Numbered from the stretch's first letter, positions 1-9,225 are shown. The stretch: DNA of 64,000 nucleotides from Kluyvera sichuanensis (GCF_014218705.1 NZ_JABBJF010000008.1:1-64000), one strand, 5' to 3'. The notes: a model not told the origin generated them from the letters alone. Numbers and translations: made by a program.

Positions 1-94
1 TATGACCGGAAAAGCCGTAGTATTATCCGGATAGACTAGGAAAGTGTTACCTATGTTCCCGGTCTGAAGTGTTACCTATGTATCCGGTCGTACA
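1..94. mobile_element. Probable terminal end of an IS21-like insertion sequence (partial)
   Basis: Two direct copies of a 23-bp repeat (42-64 and 67-89, period 25) share the core AAGTGTTACCTATGT followed by t/a-c/t-CCGGTC. Read on the minus strand from 94 the sequence begins TGTACGACCGG, which fits the TGT-starting ends with multiple internal terminal repeats seen in IS21-type elements. No transposase is visible because the element would extend left of the window. The presumed end lies about 20 bp beyond the stop codon of the neighbouring LacI-family gene. Family assignment is by pattern only. Confidence 0.55.
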
Positions 95-115
95 GAAACG
101 ACCCCGGGACTGGCA

Positions 116-1126
116 CTATTTGTAATACGGCCCCGTCGTCACCGAATCACGCAATACCAGCGTACCGGTAAACGGCGGGATCGTTTCGATCTCTTCCCCG
201 CTTGCCAGCTTAATCGCCTGATCGATAGCGGTAACGATCATATTATCGATCGGCAAGTAAACGGTAGAGAGCCCCGGCTCCAGCCATTTGGCGCTAGGCG
301 CATCATCGAAACCGAATAGTGAAATATCCTGCGGGATCTTAAGCCCCGCCTGATGCAGCGCTTTTGACGCACCGAGCGCCATATCGTCGTTACAGGCGAA
401 CAGCGCGCTGAACTTCACCTTCTCCTCCAGCAGCGCATTGCACATGTCATAGCCGCAGTTCATGGTGGAATCACCGTGCTTCACCTTTGCCGGGTCCCAC
501 TTGATACCGTTTTGCTCCAGCGCCCGGCGATAACCCTGCAAACGCGCTTTACCGGTTGGCGTGTGGATAGGAACGGTAATACAGGCGATATCGCGGTGAC
601 CCTGGGTAATCAGGTATTCGACGGCCTGAAACGCGGCATCCTGCTGTTCGAAGAAGACGCAGCGTTCGCGCGCCTGGCTGACGTCACGGTTGATGACGAC
701 CAGCGGCATCGGCGTGCTGTTGACCAGCGACATGATCGCCTTTTCGCTCATATGACGGGTATACAGCACGATGGCGTCGCACTGACGGTCGGCGAGCATC
801 TGCACCGCCTGTTCTTCGCGCTCCGGGGTATCGTGACCGTCGGTGACAATCAGCTGCTTGCCCCAGGCTTCCGTCTGGCGTGACGCCTGCTGAAGCAGTC
901 GACCAAAGTAGAAGCCGTCGAAGGTGGAAACCACAAGGCCAATGCTGTTGCTGGTGCGGTTAGCCAGCGATCGCGCCAGGAAGTTGGGGCGATAGCCTAA
1001 CTCTTCCATTGCTTTGAAAACCTGCTGACGCGTGCTCTCTTTCACCTGGCCCGTACCATTCAGCACGCGAGAAACCGTTGCTTTTGAGACCCCAGCACGT
1101 ATTGAGACATCCAGCATTGTTGCCAT
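116..1126 (-). CDS. LacI/GalR-family transcriptional regulator, AscG-like
   Basis: A 336-residue sugar-responsive repressor. The N-terminal LacI-type helix-turn-helix is clear (MATMLDVSIRAGVSKATVSR, then a hinge around residues 45-60), followed by a periplasmic-binding-protein-like sensor domain ending in a typical GFDD...LRDSV region. The start at 1126 is preferred over the more upstream ATG at 1183 because it matches the family N terminus and has an AGGA ribosome site 9 bp upstream. It resembles the cellobiose/salicin regulator AscG more than GalR, but no sugar operon is adjacent and the effector is unknown. The downstream side is cut off by an apparent IS end, so a former partner gene may have been lost or lies beyond the window. 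Confidence 0.85.
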   Translation of the reverse strand: MATMLDVSIRAGVSKATVSRVLNGTGQVKESTRQQVFKAMEELGYRPNFLARSLANRTSNSIGLVVSTFDGFYFGRLLQQASRQTEAWGKQLIVTDGHDTPEREEQAVQMLADRQCDAIVLYTRHMSEKAIMSLVNSTPMPLVVINRDVSQARERCVFFEQQDAAFQAVEYLITQGHRDIACITVPIHTPTGKARLQGYRRALEQNGIKWDPAKVKHGDSTMNCGYDMCNALLEEKVKFSALFACNDDMALGASKALHQAGLKIPQDISLFGFDDAPSAKWLEPGLSTVYLPIDNMIVTAIDQAIKLASGEEIETIPPFTGTLVLRDSVTTGPYYK

Positions 1127-1311
1127 TATTATTTCCTGAGACTTCATTTTGTTCCGCAGTTTATCACAGACATTCAGCGGCATAAGCTCTATGAAAGCGG
1201 CAAATAACCACCGGGATCACGCTTTTTAGCGCTGCCGGGTAGAATATCCACCTTGCATAAGCGAATAATCCATAATCGACGATGCCTGATGGCCGACAAC
1301 GAGACAGTGAT

Positions 1312-1788
1312 ATGAATATTCAACCGCTCTACGCTGCGCCGCAGCATGCCCTACAGGTTACCGACTGGCTCTGGGAGGCATTTGGTGATGGGCTATCTCG
1401 CGACTTTTTTGCCAGCATTATTGCGCATAGCCAGACGCCCGCCGCGCTGCCGATAACGTTTATCGCGACCGAAGGGGAGACGCTGCTCGGCACGGTCGGG
1501 CTGTGGCGATGCGACCTGATAAGCCGCCAGGATCTCTGGCCGTGGATGGCGGCGCTGTACGTAGATGAATCGGCGCGTGGCTGTGGGCTGGCGGGGAAAC
1601 TTCAGCAGTATGTCATCGACTACGCCCGTCAGCAGGGCTTTGACCAGCTTTTCCTCTATTCCGCCTGCCGGGATTTTTATGAACGCTTTGGCTGGCGGTA
1701 CATCGGTGATGCGCTGGACTATCCGGACACCACCGTGCATTTATATCGCTACGACCTTACCTCTTCACCCGGTGCAATCACCGAATGA
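1312..1788 (+). CDS. GNAT-family N-acetyltransferase
   Basis: A 158-residue protein with the GNAT fold. The acetyl-CoA loop is visible in the middle (ALYVDESARGCGLAGKLQQY), followed by a helix and the C-terminal FYERFGW segment common in this family. The substrate cannot be deduced. The ATG at 1312 was chosen because upstream residues from the ATG at 1282 do not look like family sequence; a weak GAG ribosome site precedes it. The gene runs tail-to-tail into galR and its last 40 bp overlap the galR 3' end. In E. coli the neighbour of galR here is lysA, so this gene and the LacI-type gene mark a local difference in gene content. Confidence 0.8.
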   Translation: MNIQPLYAAPQHALQVTDWLWEAFGDGLSRDFFASIIAHSQTPAALPITFIATEGETLLGTVGLWRCDLISRQDLWPWMAALYVDESARGCGLAGKLQQYVIDYARQQGFDQLFLYSACRDFYERFGWRYIGDALDYPDTTVHLYRYDLTSSPGAITE

Positions 1789-2765
1789 CGGCGCACCAGC
1801 GTCGGGCTGAATAGGTGGGTAATATCCGGCAGAGGGCGGTTATCCGCCAGCGCCAGCGCTAGCTCCGCCGCCTGGGTTGCCATGGTGACAATCGGGTAGC
1901 GGATGGTGGTCAGACGCGGACGCACGTAGCGGGAAACCAGCACATCATCAAAACCAATCAGCGAAATCTCCTGCGGCACATCGATACCGTTATCGTTGAG
2001 CACGCCCATCGCGCCTGCAGCCATTGAATCGTTGTAGCAGGCGACGGCGGTAAACTGCTTACCGCGGCCTAACAGTTCGGTCATCGCCTGTTCGCCGCCG
2101 CTCTCGTCCGGCTCGGCGAAGGTGACCAGCCGCTCATTGCACGGCAGGCCGCTCTCTTTCAGAGCATCGTAGTAGCCCTGCAGACGATCTTCTGCATCCG
2201 AAATCGTATGGTTCGAGCAAATATAGCCGATACGAGTATGGCCCTGCTGAATCAGATGGCGGGTGGCAAGCCAGGCACCGTAGCGGTCGTCCAGCGCCAC
2301 GCAGCGCTTCTCAAAGCCGGGCAGAATGCGGTTTATTAACACCATGCCGGGGATCTGCTTCATTAGCCCCGCCAGTTCGGCGTCGGGAATCAGCTTGGCA
2401 TGCACGACCAACGCCGCACAGCGGTGGCGAATAAGCTGCTCAATCGCCTGACGCTCTTTGGTTTCATTGTGGTAACCGTTACCGATCAGCAAAAAATTGC
2501 CGGTGTTGTAGGCCACCTGCTCCACGGCTTTTACCATCGCGCCGAAGAACGGGTCGGAGACATCGCCGACCACCAGGCCGACGGTTTCGGTCGACTGCTG
2601 CGCCAGCGCGCGGGCGTTGGCGTTAGGGTGATAGCTGAGTGACTCCATCGCGGAAAAAACGGCCTGACGTGAGGCATCGCTGGCTTTTGGGGAGTTATTG
2701 ATGACACGGGATACGGTGGCGACGGAGACGCCTGCAAGCCGGGCCACATCTTTAATTGTCGCCAT
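1749..2765 (-). CDS. galR: Galactose operon repressor GalR
   Basis: A 338-residue LacI/GalR repressor that represses gal genes in the absence of galactose. The N terminus MATIKDVARLAGVSVATVSR is the GalR helix-turn-helix, followed by the hinge with NANARALAQQ and a full ligand-binding domain ending in LVRRHSV. It is slightly shorter than E. coli GalR (343), with a divergent tail. Assignment is supported by position next to the omrB-omrA-aas-lplT block, as in E. coli. A near-consensus GalR operator 25 bp upstream of the start suggests autoregulation. Its 3' end overlaps the convergent GNAT gene by 40 bp. Confidence 0.95.
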   Translation of the reverse strand: MATIKDVARLAGVSVATVSRVINNSPKASDASRQAVFSAMESLSYHPNANARALAQQSTETVGLVVGDVSDPFFGAMVKAVEQVAYNTGNFLLIGNGYHNETKERQAIEQLIRHRCAALVVHAKLIPDAELAGLMKQIPGMVLINRILPGFEKRCVALDDRYGAWLATRHLIQQGHTRIGYICSNHTISDAEDRLQGYYDALKESGLPCNERLVTFAEPDESGGEQAMTELLGRGKQFTAVACYNDSMAAGAMGVLNDNGIDVPQEISLIGFDDVLVSRYVRPRLTTIRYPIVTMATQAAELALALADNRPLPDITHLFSPTLVRRHSVIAPGEEVRS

Positions 2766-2789
2766 AATATGCCTTAATCAAAATTCAGG

Positions 2790-2805
2790 GGGTAAACGCT
2801 TACAC
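2790..2805 (-). promoter_or_regulatory. GalR/GalS operator upstream of galR
   Basis: Read on the minus strand the site is GTGTAAGCGTTTACCC, one mismatch from the GalR consensus GTGNAANCGNTTNCAC. It lies 25-40 bp upstream of the galR start codon, consistent with autorepression or GalS control. Confidence 0.75.
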
Positions 2806-2927
2806 CATAACAGTGTTACGGAAATTCCCCTGCTATTCAAGGAGGGCGGAACGGCGAATTGCACAATGATGATGCAAACGTGACATTCTGTGGAAAAGTT
2901 ACTCCCGCCCTGCAACGAAACGCGAGA

Positions 2928-2943
2928 ATTCAAACGTTTGCTT
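2928..2943. promoter_or_regulatory. PurR/LacI-type palindromic operator candidate between galR and omrB
   Basis: ATTCAAACGTTTGCTT has a perfect 10-bp palindrome CAAACGTTTG and departs from the PurR consensus (ACGCAAACGTTTNCNT) only at the second and third bases. It lies about 70 bp upstream of the OmrB 5' end and 160 bp upstream of galR. PurR, GalR or another LacI-type protein could bind it; this is inferred from sequence only. Confidence 0.4.
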
Positions 2944-3011
2944 ACACTTTGCGAAACGCTGTTGCGAATGTCTGCTGGAGAAGGCGTTAGGCGACTTGCT
3001 AATCTGATTAT

Positions 3012-3094
3012 CCCAGAGGTATTGATAGGTGAAGTCGCCCCACAAGGTTGACCACTTGATTACACCAACCTGCGCAGATGCGCAGGTTTTTTTT
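3012..3094 (+). ncRNA. omrB: Small regulatory RNA OmrB
   Basis: The 5' end CCCAGAGGTATTGATAGGTG is the seed region of OmrB, and the 3' end is the terminator hairpin CCTGCGCAGATGCGCAGG followed by nine T. OmrA and OmrB are OmpR-induced, Hfq-dependent RNAs that repress outer-membrane protein and curli regulator mRNAs in E. coli. Length (about 83 nt) and position between galR and aas match E. coli. A possible -10 (TAATCT, 3000-3005) precedes the 5' end. The middle of the RNA differs from E. coli, as expected for the less constrained part. Confidence 0.95.
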
Positions 3095-3209
3095 TGCCTT
3101 GAGCCTGCCTGTTACAGTTCCCGACAATCGCAATACCTCGTTTCATTTCCGCTTACTCTCTTGCGCTTTTCCGCTGGTTGCAGAGTGGGGAGGGCGCGAC
3201 AATAGCGGT

Positions 3210-3297
3210 CCCAGAGGTATTGATTGGTGAATGTTTTATTGTGCGCTTTGCGTACTCATCACTTACACCGACCTGCGCAGATGCGCAGGTTTTTTTT
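3210..3297 (+). ncRNA. omrA: Small regulatory RNA OmrA
   Basis: A second copy of the same design: 5' CCCAGAGGTATTGATTGGTG, a divergent centre, and the same terminator hairpin with a T run (3290-3298). The T rather than A in the GATTGG/GATAGG seed distinguishes OmrA from OmrB in E. coli. About 88 nt, the E. coli length. The two genes are tandem, 115 bp apart, upstream of aas; an open reading extension of aas through this RNA is spurious. Confidence 0.95.
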
Positions 3298-3378
3298 TGC
3301 CTGTTTCCTTCCCGGACTGCTTTTCCTCAGTTTTCTCGTGTAACCTTCATGAACAAAACTATGGCAAAAGGAGTTGGT

Positions 3379-5538
3379 ATGCTTCTGCGTTTTTTCCGAC
3401 AGCTATTTAAGGTGCTCTTTCGGGTCAGGATGACGGGGAACACCGACGCGCTGAACCAGCCGAAGGTGCTGATTACCCCGAACCACGTCTCATTCCTCGA
3501 CGGCATATTATTGGCGCTGTTTCTCCCCGTTCGTCCGGTTTTTGCCGTCTATACCTCAATTTCCCAAAAATGGTTTATGCGGTGGCTGACGCCCATTATC
3601 GATTTCGTCCCGTTAGATCCCACCAAACCGATGTCAATCAAGCACCTGGTGCGCCTGATTGAACAGGGCCGCCCGGTAGTGATCTTCCCGGAAGGGCGTA
3701 TTTCGGTATCCGGCTCGTTGATGAAGATTTACGACGGCGCGGCCTTTGTGGCGGCCAAGTCTGGGGCGACGATTATTCCGGTGCGCATTGAAGGCGCGGA
3801 GTTGACCCACTTCAGCCGCCTGAAAGGGCTGGTAAAGCAGCGTCTGTTCCCGCGTATCTCGCTGCATCTGCTGCCGCCAACCACGCTGCCGATGCCGGAA
3901 GCGCCGCGCGCGCGCGATCGCCGTAAAATTGCCGGTGAAATGCTGCACCAGATTATGATGGAAGCGCGCATGGCGGTACGACCGCGCGAAACCCTGTATG
4001 AATCTTTACTGACGGCCATGCACCGCTACGGCGAGAAAAAACCGTGCGTGGAAGACATTAACTTCCAGCCGGATAGCTACCGCAAGCTGTTGACCAAAAC
4101 GCTGTTTGTGGCGCGTATTCTGGAAAAATACAGTAAGCAGGGTGAGAAAATTGGCCTGATGCTGCCTAACGCGGGCATCAGCGCGGCGGTGATTTTTGGT
4201 GCCATTGCCCGTGGGCGTATCCCGGCAATGATGAACTACACCGCCGGCGTAAAAGGGCTGACCAGCGCCATTACCGCCGCACAGATCGGCACCATCTTTA
4301 CCTCTCGAACCTTCCTGGATAAAGGCAAACTCTGGCATCTGACCGAGCAGCTCACCCAGGTGCGCTGGGTGTTCCTTGAAGATTTAAAAGGTGATGTCAC
4401 GACTACCGATAAGCTGTGGATCTTCTCCCGCGTGCTGATGCCGCGCCTCGCACAGGTGCCGCAGAAGCCGGAAGACCCGGCGATTATCCTCTTTACCTCC
4501 GGTTCGGAAGGCCATCCGAAAGGGGTGGTGCACAGCCACAAAAGTATCCTGGCTAACGTGGAGCAGATTAAAACCATCGCTGACTTCACCGCCAACGACC
4601 GATTTATGTCGGCGCTGCCGCTGTTCCACTCTTTTGGCCTGACGGTGGGGCTATTCACACCGCTGTTGACCGGCGCAGAAGTGTTCCTCTACCCAAGCCC
4701 GCTGCACTATCGCGTGGTGCCGGAGCTGGTCTATGACCGCAACTGCACCGTGCTGTTTGGAACCTCCACCTTCTTAGCCAACTACGCGCGCTTCGCCAAC
4801 CCGTACGATTTCTATCGTCTACGCTATGTCGTGGCGGGGGCGGAAAAGCTGCAGCAGAGCACCAAAGAACTGTGGCAGGACAAATTTGGCCTGCGCATTC
4901 TCGAAGGTTACGGTGTGACCGAATGTGCGCCGGTGGTCTCCATCAACGTACCGATGGCGGCGAAGCCGGGTACGGTGGGGCGTATTCTGCCGGGCATGGA
5001 TGCACGTTTGCTGGAGGTGCCGGGCATTGAACAGGGCGGCCGCCTGCAGCTGAAGGGGCCGAACATCATGGCGGGCTATCTGCGCGTTGAGAATCCGGGC
5101 GTGCTGGAAGTGCCGACGGCGGAAAACCAACACGGCGAGCTGGAAACCGGCTGGTATGACACCGGTGATATCGTGGCCTTTGATGCGCAGGGCTTTGTAC
5201 AAATTCAGGGACGAGCGAAGCGTTTTGCCAAAATTGCCGGCGAAATGGTATCGCTGGAGATAGTCGAGCAACTGGCGCTTGGGGTATCGCCTGAGAAGAT
5301 GCATGCCACCTCGGTGAAAACCGACGCCAGCAAAGGCGAGGCGCTGGTGCTGTTTACCACCGATAATGAACTCACCCGCGACAAACTGCTGCAGTATGCG
5401 CGGGCCCACGGCGTACCGGAGCTGGCGGTGCCGCGAGATATTCGCTGGCTCAAACAGCTGCCGCTGCTTGGCAGCGGTAAACCGGATTTCGTCACCCTTA
5501 AGAGCATGGTCGCAGAGACGGAACATCCGAATGAGTGA
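3379..5538 (+). CDS. aas: Bifunctional 2-acylglycerophosphoethanolamine acyltransferase / acyl-ACP synthetase Aas
   Basis: Inner-membrane enzyme that re-acylates lysophosphatidylethanolamine, making acyl-ACP in situ. The N-terminal acyltransferase domain has the catalytic HX4D motif (H36, D41 in NHVSFLDG) and FPEGRIS. The C-terminal AMP-forming synthetase domain has [11 protein letters not shown] and GWYDTGD. Starting at 3379 gives 719 residues, exactly the E. coli length; upstream ATGs at 3349 and 3361 are possible, and 3178 would run through OmrA. The stop overlaps the start of lplT by 8 bp, so the two are translationally coupled. Confidence 0.97.
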   Translation: MLLRFFRQLFKVLFRVRMTGNTDALNQPKVLITPNHVSFLDGILLALFLPVRPVFAVYTSISQKWFMRWLTPIIDFVPLDPTKPMSIKHLVRLIEQGRPVVIFPEGRISVSGSLMKIYDGAAFVAAKSGATIIPVRIEGAELTHFSRLKGLVKQRLFPRISLHLLPPTTLPMPEAPRARDRRKIAGEMLHQIMMEARMAVRPRETLYESLLTAMHRYGEKKPCVEDINFQPDSYRKLLTKTLFVARILEKYSKQGEKIGLMLPNAGISAAVIFGAIARGRIPAMMNYTAGVKGLTSAITAAQIGTIFTSRTFLDKGKLWHLTEQLTQVRWVFLEDLKGDVTTTDKLWIFSRVLMPRLAQVPQKPEDPAIILFTSGSEGHPKGVVHSHKSILANVEQIKTIADFTANDRFMSALPLFHSFGLTVGLFTPLLTGAEVFLYPSPLHYRVVPELVYDRNCTVLFGTSTFLANYARFANPYDFYRLRYVVAGAEKLQQSTKELWQDKFGLRILEGYGVTECAPVVSINVPMAAKPGTVGRILPGMDARLLEVPGIEQGGRLQLKGPNIMAGYLRVENPGVLEVPTAENQHGELETGWYDTGDIVAFDAQGFVQIQGRAKRFAKIAGEMVSLEIVEQLALGVSPEKMHATSVKTDASKGEALVLFTTDNELTRDKLLQYARAHGVPELAVPRDIRWLKQLPLLGSGKPDFVTLKSMVAETEHPNE

Positions 5539-6724
5539 GTCAGTACACACTAACAACTCCCTGCTGTCGAAAGGTATGATGGCAGTGATTGTGGCCCAGT
5601 TCTTTTCGGCGTTCGGCGATAACGCGCTGCTGTTTGCCGTGCTGGCGTTGATGAAGCAGCAGTTCTACCCGGAGTGGAGCCAGCCGGTTCTGCAGATGGT
5701 GTTTGTGGGCGCTTACATCATTTTTGCCCCGTTTGTCGGCCAGGTGGCGGACAGCTTCGGCAAAGGCCGAGTGATGATGTTCGCCAACGGCCTGAAGCTT
5801 GTCGGTGCGGCGACGATTTGCGCGGGCCTGAACCCGTTTATCGGCTATACGCTGGTGGGCATTGGCGCGGCATCTTACTCTCCGGCGAAGTACGGCATTC
5901 TCGGTGAAATTACTACCGGCGATAAGCTGGTGAAAGCCAACGGTTTAATGGAAGCCTCGACCATTGCCGCCATTCTGATTGGCTCCGTCGCCGGTGGCGT
6001 AGTGGCCGACTGGAGCGTGGTAGGGGCGCTGGTGCTTTGTGCGGTGGTGTACGGCGTCGCGGTGGCGGCCAACCTTTTTATTCCGAAATTACCTGCAGCG
6101 CGTCCGGGCCAATCCTGGCGTTTTCGTCCAATGACCCACAGCTTTTTTAATGCCTGCAACGTGCTGTGGCACAACGGCGAAACGCGCTTTTCCCTGCTAG
6201 GCACCAGCATGTTCTGGGGCGCTGGGGTGACGCTGCGTTTCCTGTTGGTACTGTGGGTACCGGTGGCATTGGGGATTACCGATAACGCGACGCCAACCTA
6301 TCTGAACGCGATGGTCGCCGTCGGGATTGTGGTTGGCGCGGGGGCGGCGGCAAAACTGGTGACGCTTGAGACCGTGGCACGCTGTATGCCTGCCGGGGTG
6401 TTGATTGGCGTGGTTGTCGCTATTTTCGCGTTCCAGCATGCGCTGCTGCCAGCTTACGTGCTGCTGTTTATCATCGGTATCTGCGGCGGTTTCTTCGTGG
6501 TGCCGCTCAATGCGCTGCTGCAGGATCGCGGTAAAAAGACCGTGGGTTCCGGCAATGCGATCGCGGTACAAAATCTCGGTGAAAACAGCGCCATGCTGAT
6601 TATGCTGGGGCTCTATTCATTGGCGGTGGCGGTTAATATTCCGGTGGTCGGCGTGGGGATTGGTTTTGGCGTGTTGTTTGCGCTGGCGATTCTCGCGCTG
6701 TGGCTGTGGGGTAAGCGCCGTTGA
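5531..6724 (+). CDS. lplT: Lysophospholipid transporter LplT
   Basis: A 397-residue major-facilitator-type membrane protein that flips lysophospholipids into the inner leaflet, where Aas re-acylates them. Sequence shows about 12 hydrophobic segments starting around residue 15 ([20 protein letters not shown]). The ATG at 5531 lies inside the aas stop region and gives the exact E. coli length. Substrate direction is known from the family. Immediately downstream is a pair of inverted REP-like palindromes. Confidence 0.97.
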   Translation: MSESVHTNNSLLSKGMMAVIVAQFFSAFGDNALLFAVLALMKQQFYPEWSQPVLQMVFVGAYIIFAPFVGQVADSFGKGRVMMFANGLKLVGAATICAGLNPFIGYTLVGIGAASYSPAKYGILGEITTGDKLVKANGLMEASTIAAILIGSVAGGVVADWSVVGALVLCAVVYGVAVAANLFIPKLPAARPGQSWRFRPMTHSFFNACNVLWHNGETRFSLLGTSMFWGAGVTLRFLLVLWVPVALGITDNATPTYLNAMVAVGIVVGAGAAAKLVTLETVARCMPAGVLIGVVVAIFAFQHALLPAYVLLFIIGICGGFFVVPLNALLQDRGKKTVGSGNAIAVQNLGENSAMLIMLGLYSLAVAVNIPVVGVGIGFGVLFALAILALWLWGKRR

Positions 6725-6729
6725 TGTAA

Positions 6730-6800
6730 ACCCGGCGGCGCTGACGCTTGGCCGGGCTACCACTATCAATGTAGCCCGGGCGAGCGCAAGCGCCCTGGGA
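6730..6800. repeat. REP/BIME-like inverted pair between lplT and tas
   Basis: Two units facing each other: 6730-6760 ends in GGCCGGGCTAC and 6771-6800 begins GTAGCCCGGGCGAGCGCAAG. The same GTAGCCCGG core recurs at four other gene junctions. It sits between two convergent genes, the usual place for REP elements. Confidence 0.75.
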
Positions 6801-6810
6801 CTGCTCGAAC

Positions 6811-7851
6811 TTAAGGTGCCGGGTAGGTATAAACCTGATGCACCGCTTCAATCTCCGCCAACACTTCTGCGCTTAGCTCCAGATGCAGACTTTCAACGTT
6901 GGTTTTCAACTGCTCCATCGTCGTCGCGCCTAACAGCGTGCTGGCCACGAATGGCTGACGGCGAACGAACGCCAGCGCCATTTGTGCCGGGTCGAGGTTA
7001 TGACGTTTGGCGATATCGACGTACGCCGCCACGGCTTTCTGCGTCTGCTCGCCGCTGTAGCGCGTGAACCGGCTGAACAGCGTATTACGTGCGCCCGCAG
7101 GCTTCGCGCCGTTCAGGTATTTACCGGTGAGCGTTCCGAAGGCCAGACAGGAGTAAGCCAGTAGCTCAACGCCTTCAAACTGGCTTACTTCTGCCAGCGC
7201 CACTTCGTAGCTGCGGTTCACCAGGCTGTACGGGTTCTGGATGGTCACGATGCGCGGCAGGTCGTGTTTATCCGCCAGATGCAGGTAGCGCATCACGCCA
7301 AACGCCGTTTCGTTCGACACGCCAATATAGCGAATTTTCCCGGCGCGCTGATATTCGGTGAGCGCTTCCAGCGTCTCCAGCAGCGACACGACCGGTGCTG
7401 AATCAGCCCAGGTATAGCCCAGTTTGCCAAAGCAGTTAGTCGGGCGCTGCGGCCAGTGCACCTGGTAGAGATCGAGATAATCGGTCTGCAGGCGCGTCAG
7501 CGAGTTGTGCAGCGCATCGCGAATGTTTTTGCGGTCCAGCGCCTGATTTGGGCGAATGCCGCTGTCGTTGTTGCGCGAAGGGCCGCTCACCTTCGAGGCG
7601 ATCACCAGTTTCTCGCGGTTGCCATGCTTCGCCAGCCAGTTACCGACATAGGTCTCGGTCAGCCCTTGGGTTTCCGGGCGCGGAGGAACGGGGTACATCT
7701 CGGCAACATCGATAAGATTGATGCCCTGACTAACGGCATAATCGAGCTGTGCGTGGGCGTCGGCTTCGCTATTTTGTTCACCAAACGTCATAGTGCCCAG
7801 CCCGAGGGTGCTTATCTCAAGCGAGCTGTGGGGGATACGGTGGTACTGCAT
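6811..7851 (-). CDS. tas: Aldo-keto reductase Tas
   Basis: A 346-residue NADP(H)-dependent aldo-keto reductase. In E. coli tas was found as a suppressor of tyrosine auxotrophy; the physiological substrate is unclear. Catalytic Asp and Tyr are in INLIDVAEMYP (D48, Y53), and the NADP-binding C-terminal half is complete, ending VHQVYTYPAP. The start at 7851 (MQYHRIPHSS) matches the E. coli length; the ATG seven codons upstream is less likely. It is convergent with lplT. Confidence 0.96.
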   Translation of the reverse strand: MQYHRIPHSSLEISTLGLGTMTFGEQNSEADAHAQLDYAVSQGINLIDVAEMYPVPPRPETQGLTETYVGNWLAKHGNREKLVIASKVSGPSRNNDSGIRPNQALDRKNIRDALHNSLTRLQTDYLDLYQVHWPQRPTNCFGKLGYTWADSAPVVSLLETLEALTEYQRAGKIRYIGVSNETAFGVMRYLHLADKHDLPRIVTIQNPYSLVNRSYEVALAEVSQFEGVELLAYSCLAFGTLTGKYLNGAKPAGARNTLFSRFTRYSGEQTQKAVAAYVDIAKRHNLDPAQMALAFVRRQPFVASTLLGATTMEQLKTNVESLHLELSAEVLAEIEAVHQVYTYPAP

Positions 7852-7977
7852 AAGCCGGCTTCCTTTTATCAACAGCGTCAGGAGAGAGTCCCGACAAAGG
7901 AATATAAAAATGGCAGAGGGGGAGAAAAAGGGAAAGCAGAAAATGAAAAAAGGCCAGCAGGCGGCTGACCTCTCTGA

Positions 7978-8196
7978 TTATCGTTTGATAATTTGCGACA
8001 CGTCGTCGCGGTTGATCTGCATTTTATTACCTTGCTGATCTTCATAGCTGATAAGCCCGGTGTCGTCATCGACTTCCGGCTTACCGTCGGTCAGGATCAT
8101 CCGACCGTCTTTTGTCGCCATCACGTAATCGCTGCTACAGCCGGAAACTGCAAAAGCTAAACCTACTGCGGAAATCAACACTGCCCATTTTGTCAT
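7978..8196 (-). CDS. ygdR: YgdI/YgdR-family small lipoprotein YgdR
   Basis: A 72-residue predicted lipoprotein. A short signal peptide ends in the lipobox VSGC (Cys20), followed by the DUF903 (YgdI/YgdR) domain [20 protein letters not shown]. The role is not known. The start at 8196 is preferred over 8211 because of an AAGGGG ribosome site and the E. coli length. The related ygdI, which E. coli has near gcvB, is not found elsewhere in this window. Confidence 0.93.
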   Translation of the reverse strand: MTKWAVLISAVGLAFAVSGCSSDYVMATKDGRMILTDGKPEVDDDTGLISYEDQQGNKMQINRDDVSQIIKR

Positions 8197-8271
8197 CGTT
8201 ATCCCCTTCATCGCCGCACTCTTAATAGTCTAGTAATAACCGACCTAAGGCACAGCATAAAGCAGGAAAAT

Positions 8272-8308
8272 CTTAAAAAAACCGGATGCAGCCCTCAATT
8301 GAGGGCTG
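8272..8308 (-). terminator. Rho-independent terminator of ygdQ
   Basis: A perfect palindrome, CAGCCCTCAA / TTGAGGGCTG (8289-8308), is followed on the minus strand by CATCCGG and a run of seven T. It ends the ygdQ transcript. Confidence 0.8.
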
Positions 8309-8319
8309 TTGATGAACGA

Positions 8320-9033
8320 TTAAAGGGGATTTTTCTTGCTTCGCAGCAGATTGAGGCTCTCGACCGCCATAGAGAAGAACATCGCAAAGTAAATGTAGCC
8401 TTTTGGCACATGCACATCGAAGCTCTCGAGGATCAGCGTAAAGCCAACCAGAATCAGGAACGACAGCGCCAGCATCTTCACCGATGGATGGCGTTCGACG
8501 AACTCGCCAATTGAACGTGCGGCAAACATCATCACACACACGGCAATCACCACGGCAGCCATCATAATGAACAGATGGTCAGAGAGGCCCACGGCGGTAA
8601 TAACCGAGTCGAGGCTGAAGATGATATCCAGCATCATAATCTGCACGATGGCGCCCAAAAACGAATGGACGTTCGTTTTCATGCTCTCTTCATCGCCTTC
8701 GATAGTCTCGTGGATCTCCATACTGGCTTTCCAGATAAGGAACAGCCCGCCAACCAGTAAAATCAGATCGCGAATCGAAATGTCCTGGCCGAACAGCGTA
8801 AACAGCGGCTGGGTCAACTTCACCACCCAGGCAATGGAGGCCAGCAGCGCCAGACGCATCACCATCGCCCCCATCAACCCCAGACGACGGGCATGAGCAC
8901 GTTGAGCAGTAGGAAGCTTAGCCACAACCAGAGAGAGGAAAATAATATTGTCGATGCCCAGGACGATTTCCAGAATCGTCAGCGTGCCGAGCGCAAGCCA
9001 GGCATTGGGATCGGTGATCCATGCAAATAACAT
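8320..9033 (-). CDS. ygdQ: TerC-family integral membrane protein YgdQ
   Basis: A 237-residue TerC-family membrane protein with about seven hydrophobic segments. The family signature appears twice as acidic intramembrane motifs: LEIVLGIDNIIF near residue 20 and LDIIFSLDSVITA near 135. Relatives such as Alx and some TerC proteins are implicated in manganese or other metal efflux, but YgdQ itself has no established substrate. The E. coli length is the same. It follows mutH on the same strand, with a 190-bp gap containing a strong imperfect RNA stem. Confidence 0.94.
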   Translation of the reverse strand: MLFAWITDPNAWLALGTLTILEIVLGIDNIIFLSLVVAKLPTAQRAHARRLGLMGAMVMRLALLASIAWVVKLTQPLFTLFGQDISIRDLILLVGGLFLIWKASMEIHETIEGDEESMKTNVHSFLGAIVQIMMLDIIFSLDSVITAVGLSDHLFIMMAAVVIAVCVMMFAARSIGEFVERHPSVKMLALSFLILVGFTLILESFDVHVPKGYIYFAMFFSMAVESLNLLRSKKNPL

Positions 9034-9102
9034 TAGATAAGTCCTGCCAAATAGAACAAAAGCGTTAATCGATGTACGTTGATGTGCTTCCCCGCAACCG
9101 CC

Positions 9103-9167
9103 GCTGGCACCGGCTCATCCTTTGAAACGAATGCTATCGCTCAGAGACGGAGCAAAGGCGTACCAGC
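9103..9167 (-). promoter_or_regulatory. Possible structured 5' leader of ygdQ
   Basis: On the minus strand GCTGGTAC (9160-9167) can pair with GTGCCAGC (9103-9110), and inside it CCTTTG (9153-9158) with CAAAGG. The element lies 70-134 bp upstream of the ygdQ start codon. TerC-family genes elsewhere often have a yybP-ykoY manganese riboswitch; I do not see its conserved core here, so this could be another regulatory structure or an attenuator. Confidence 0.3.
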
Positions 9168-9225
9168 GAGCACGTTGCGTGCAGCAGGGAGGAGTATAAG
9201 CCCGCAGCGCGGCAGGACAAAAAAA

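Noticed and set aside
3178-3378. N-terminal extension of aas
   Set aside because: It would translate through the OmrA RNA and its terminator; the internal start at 3379 gives the exact E. coli length.
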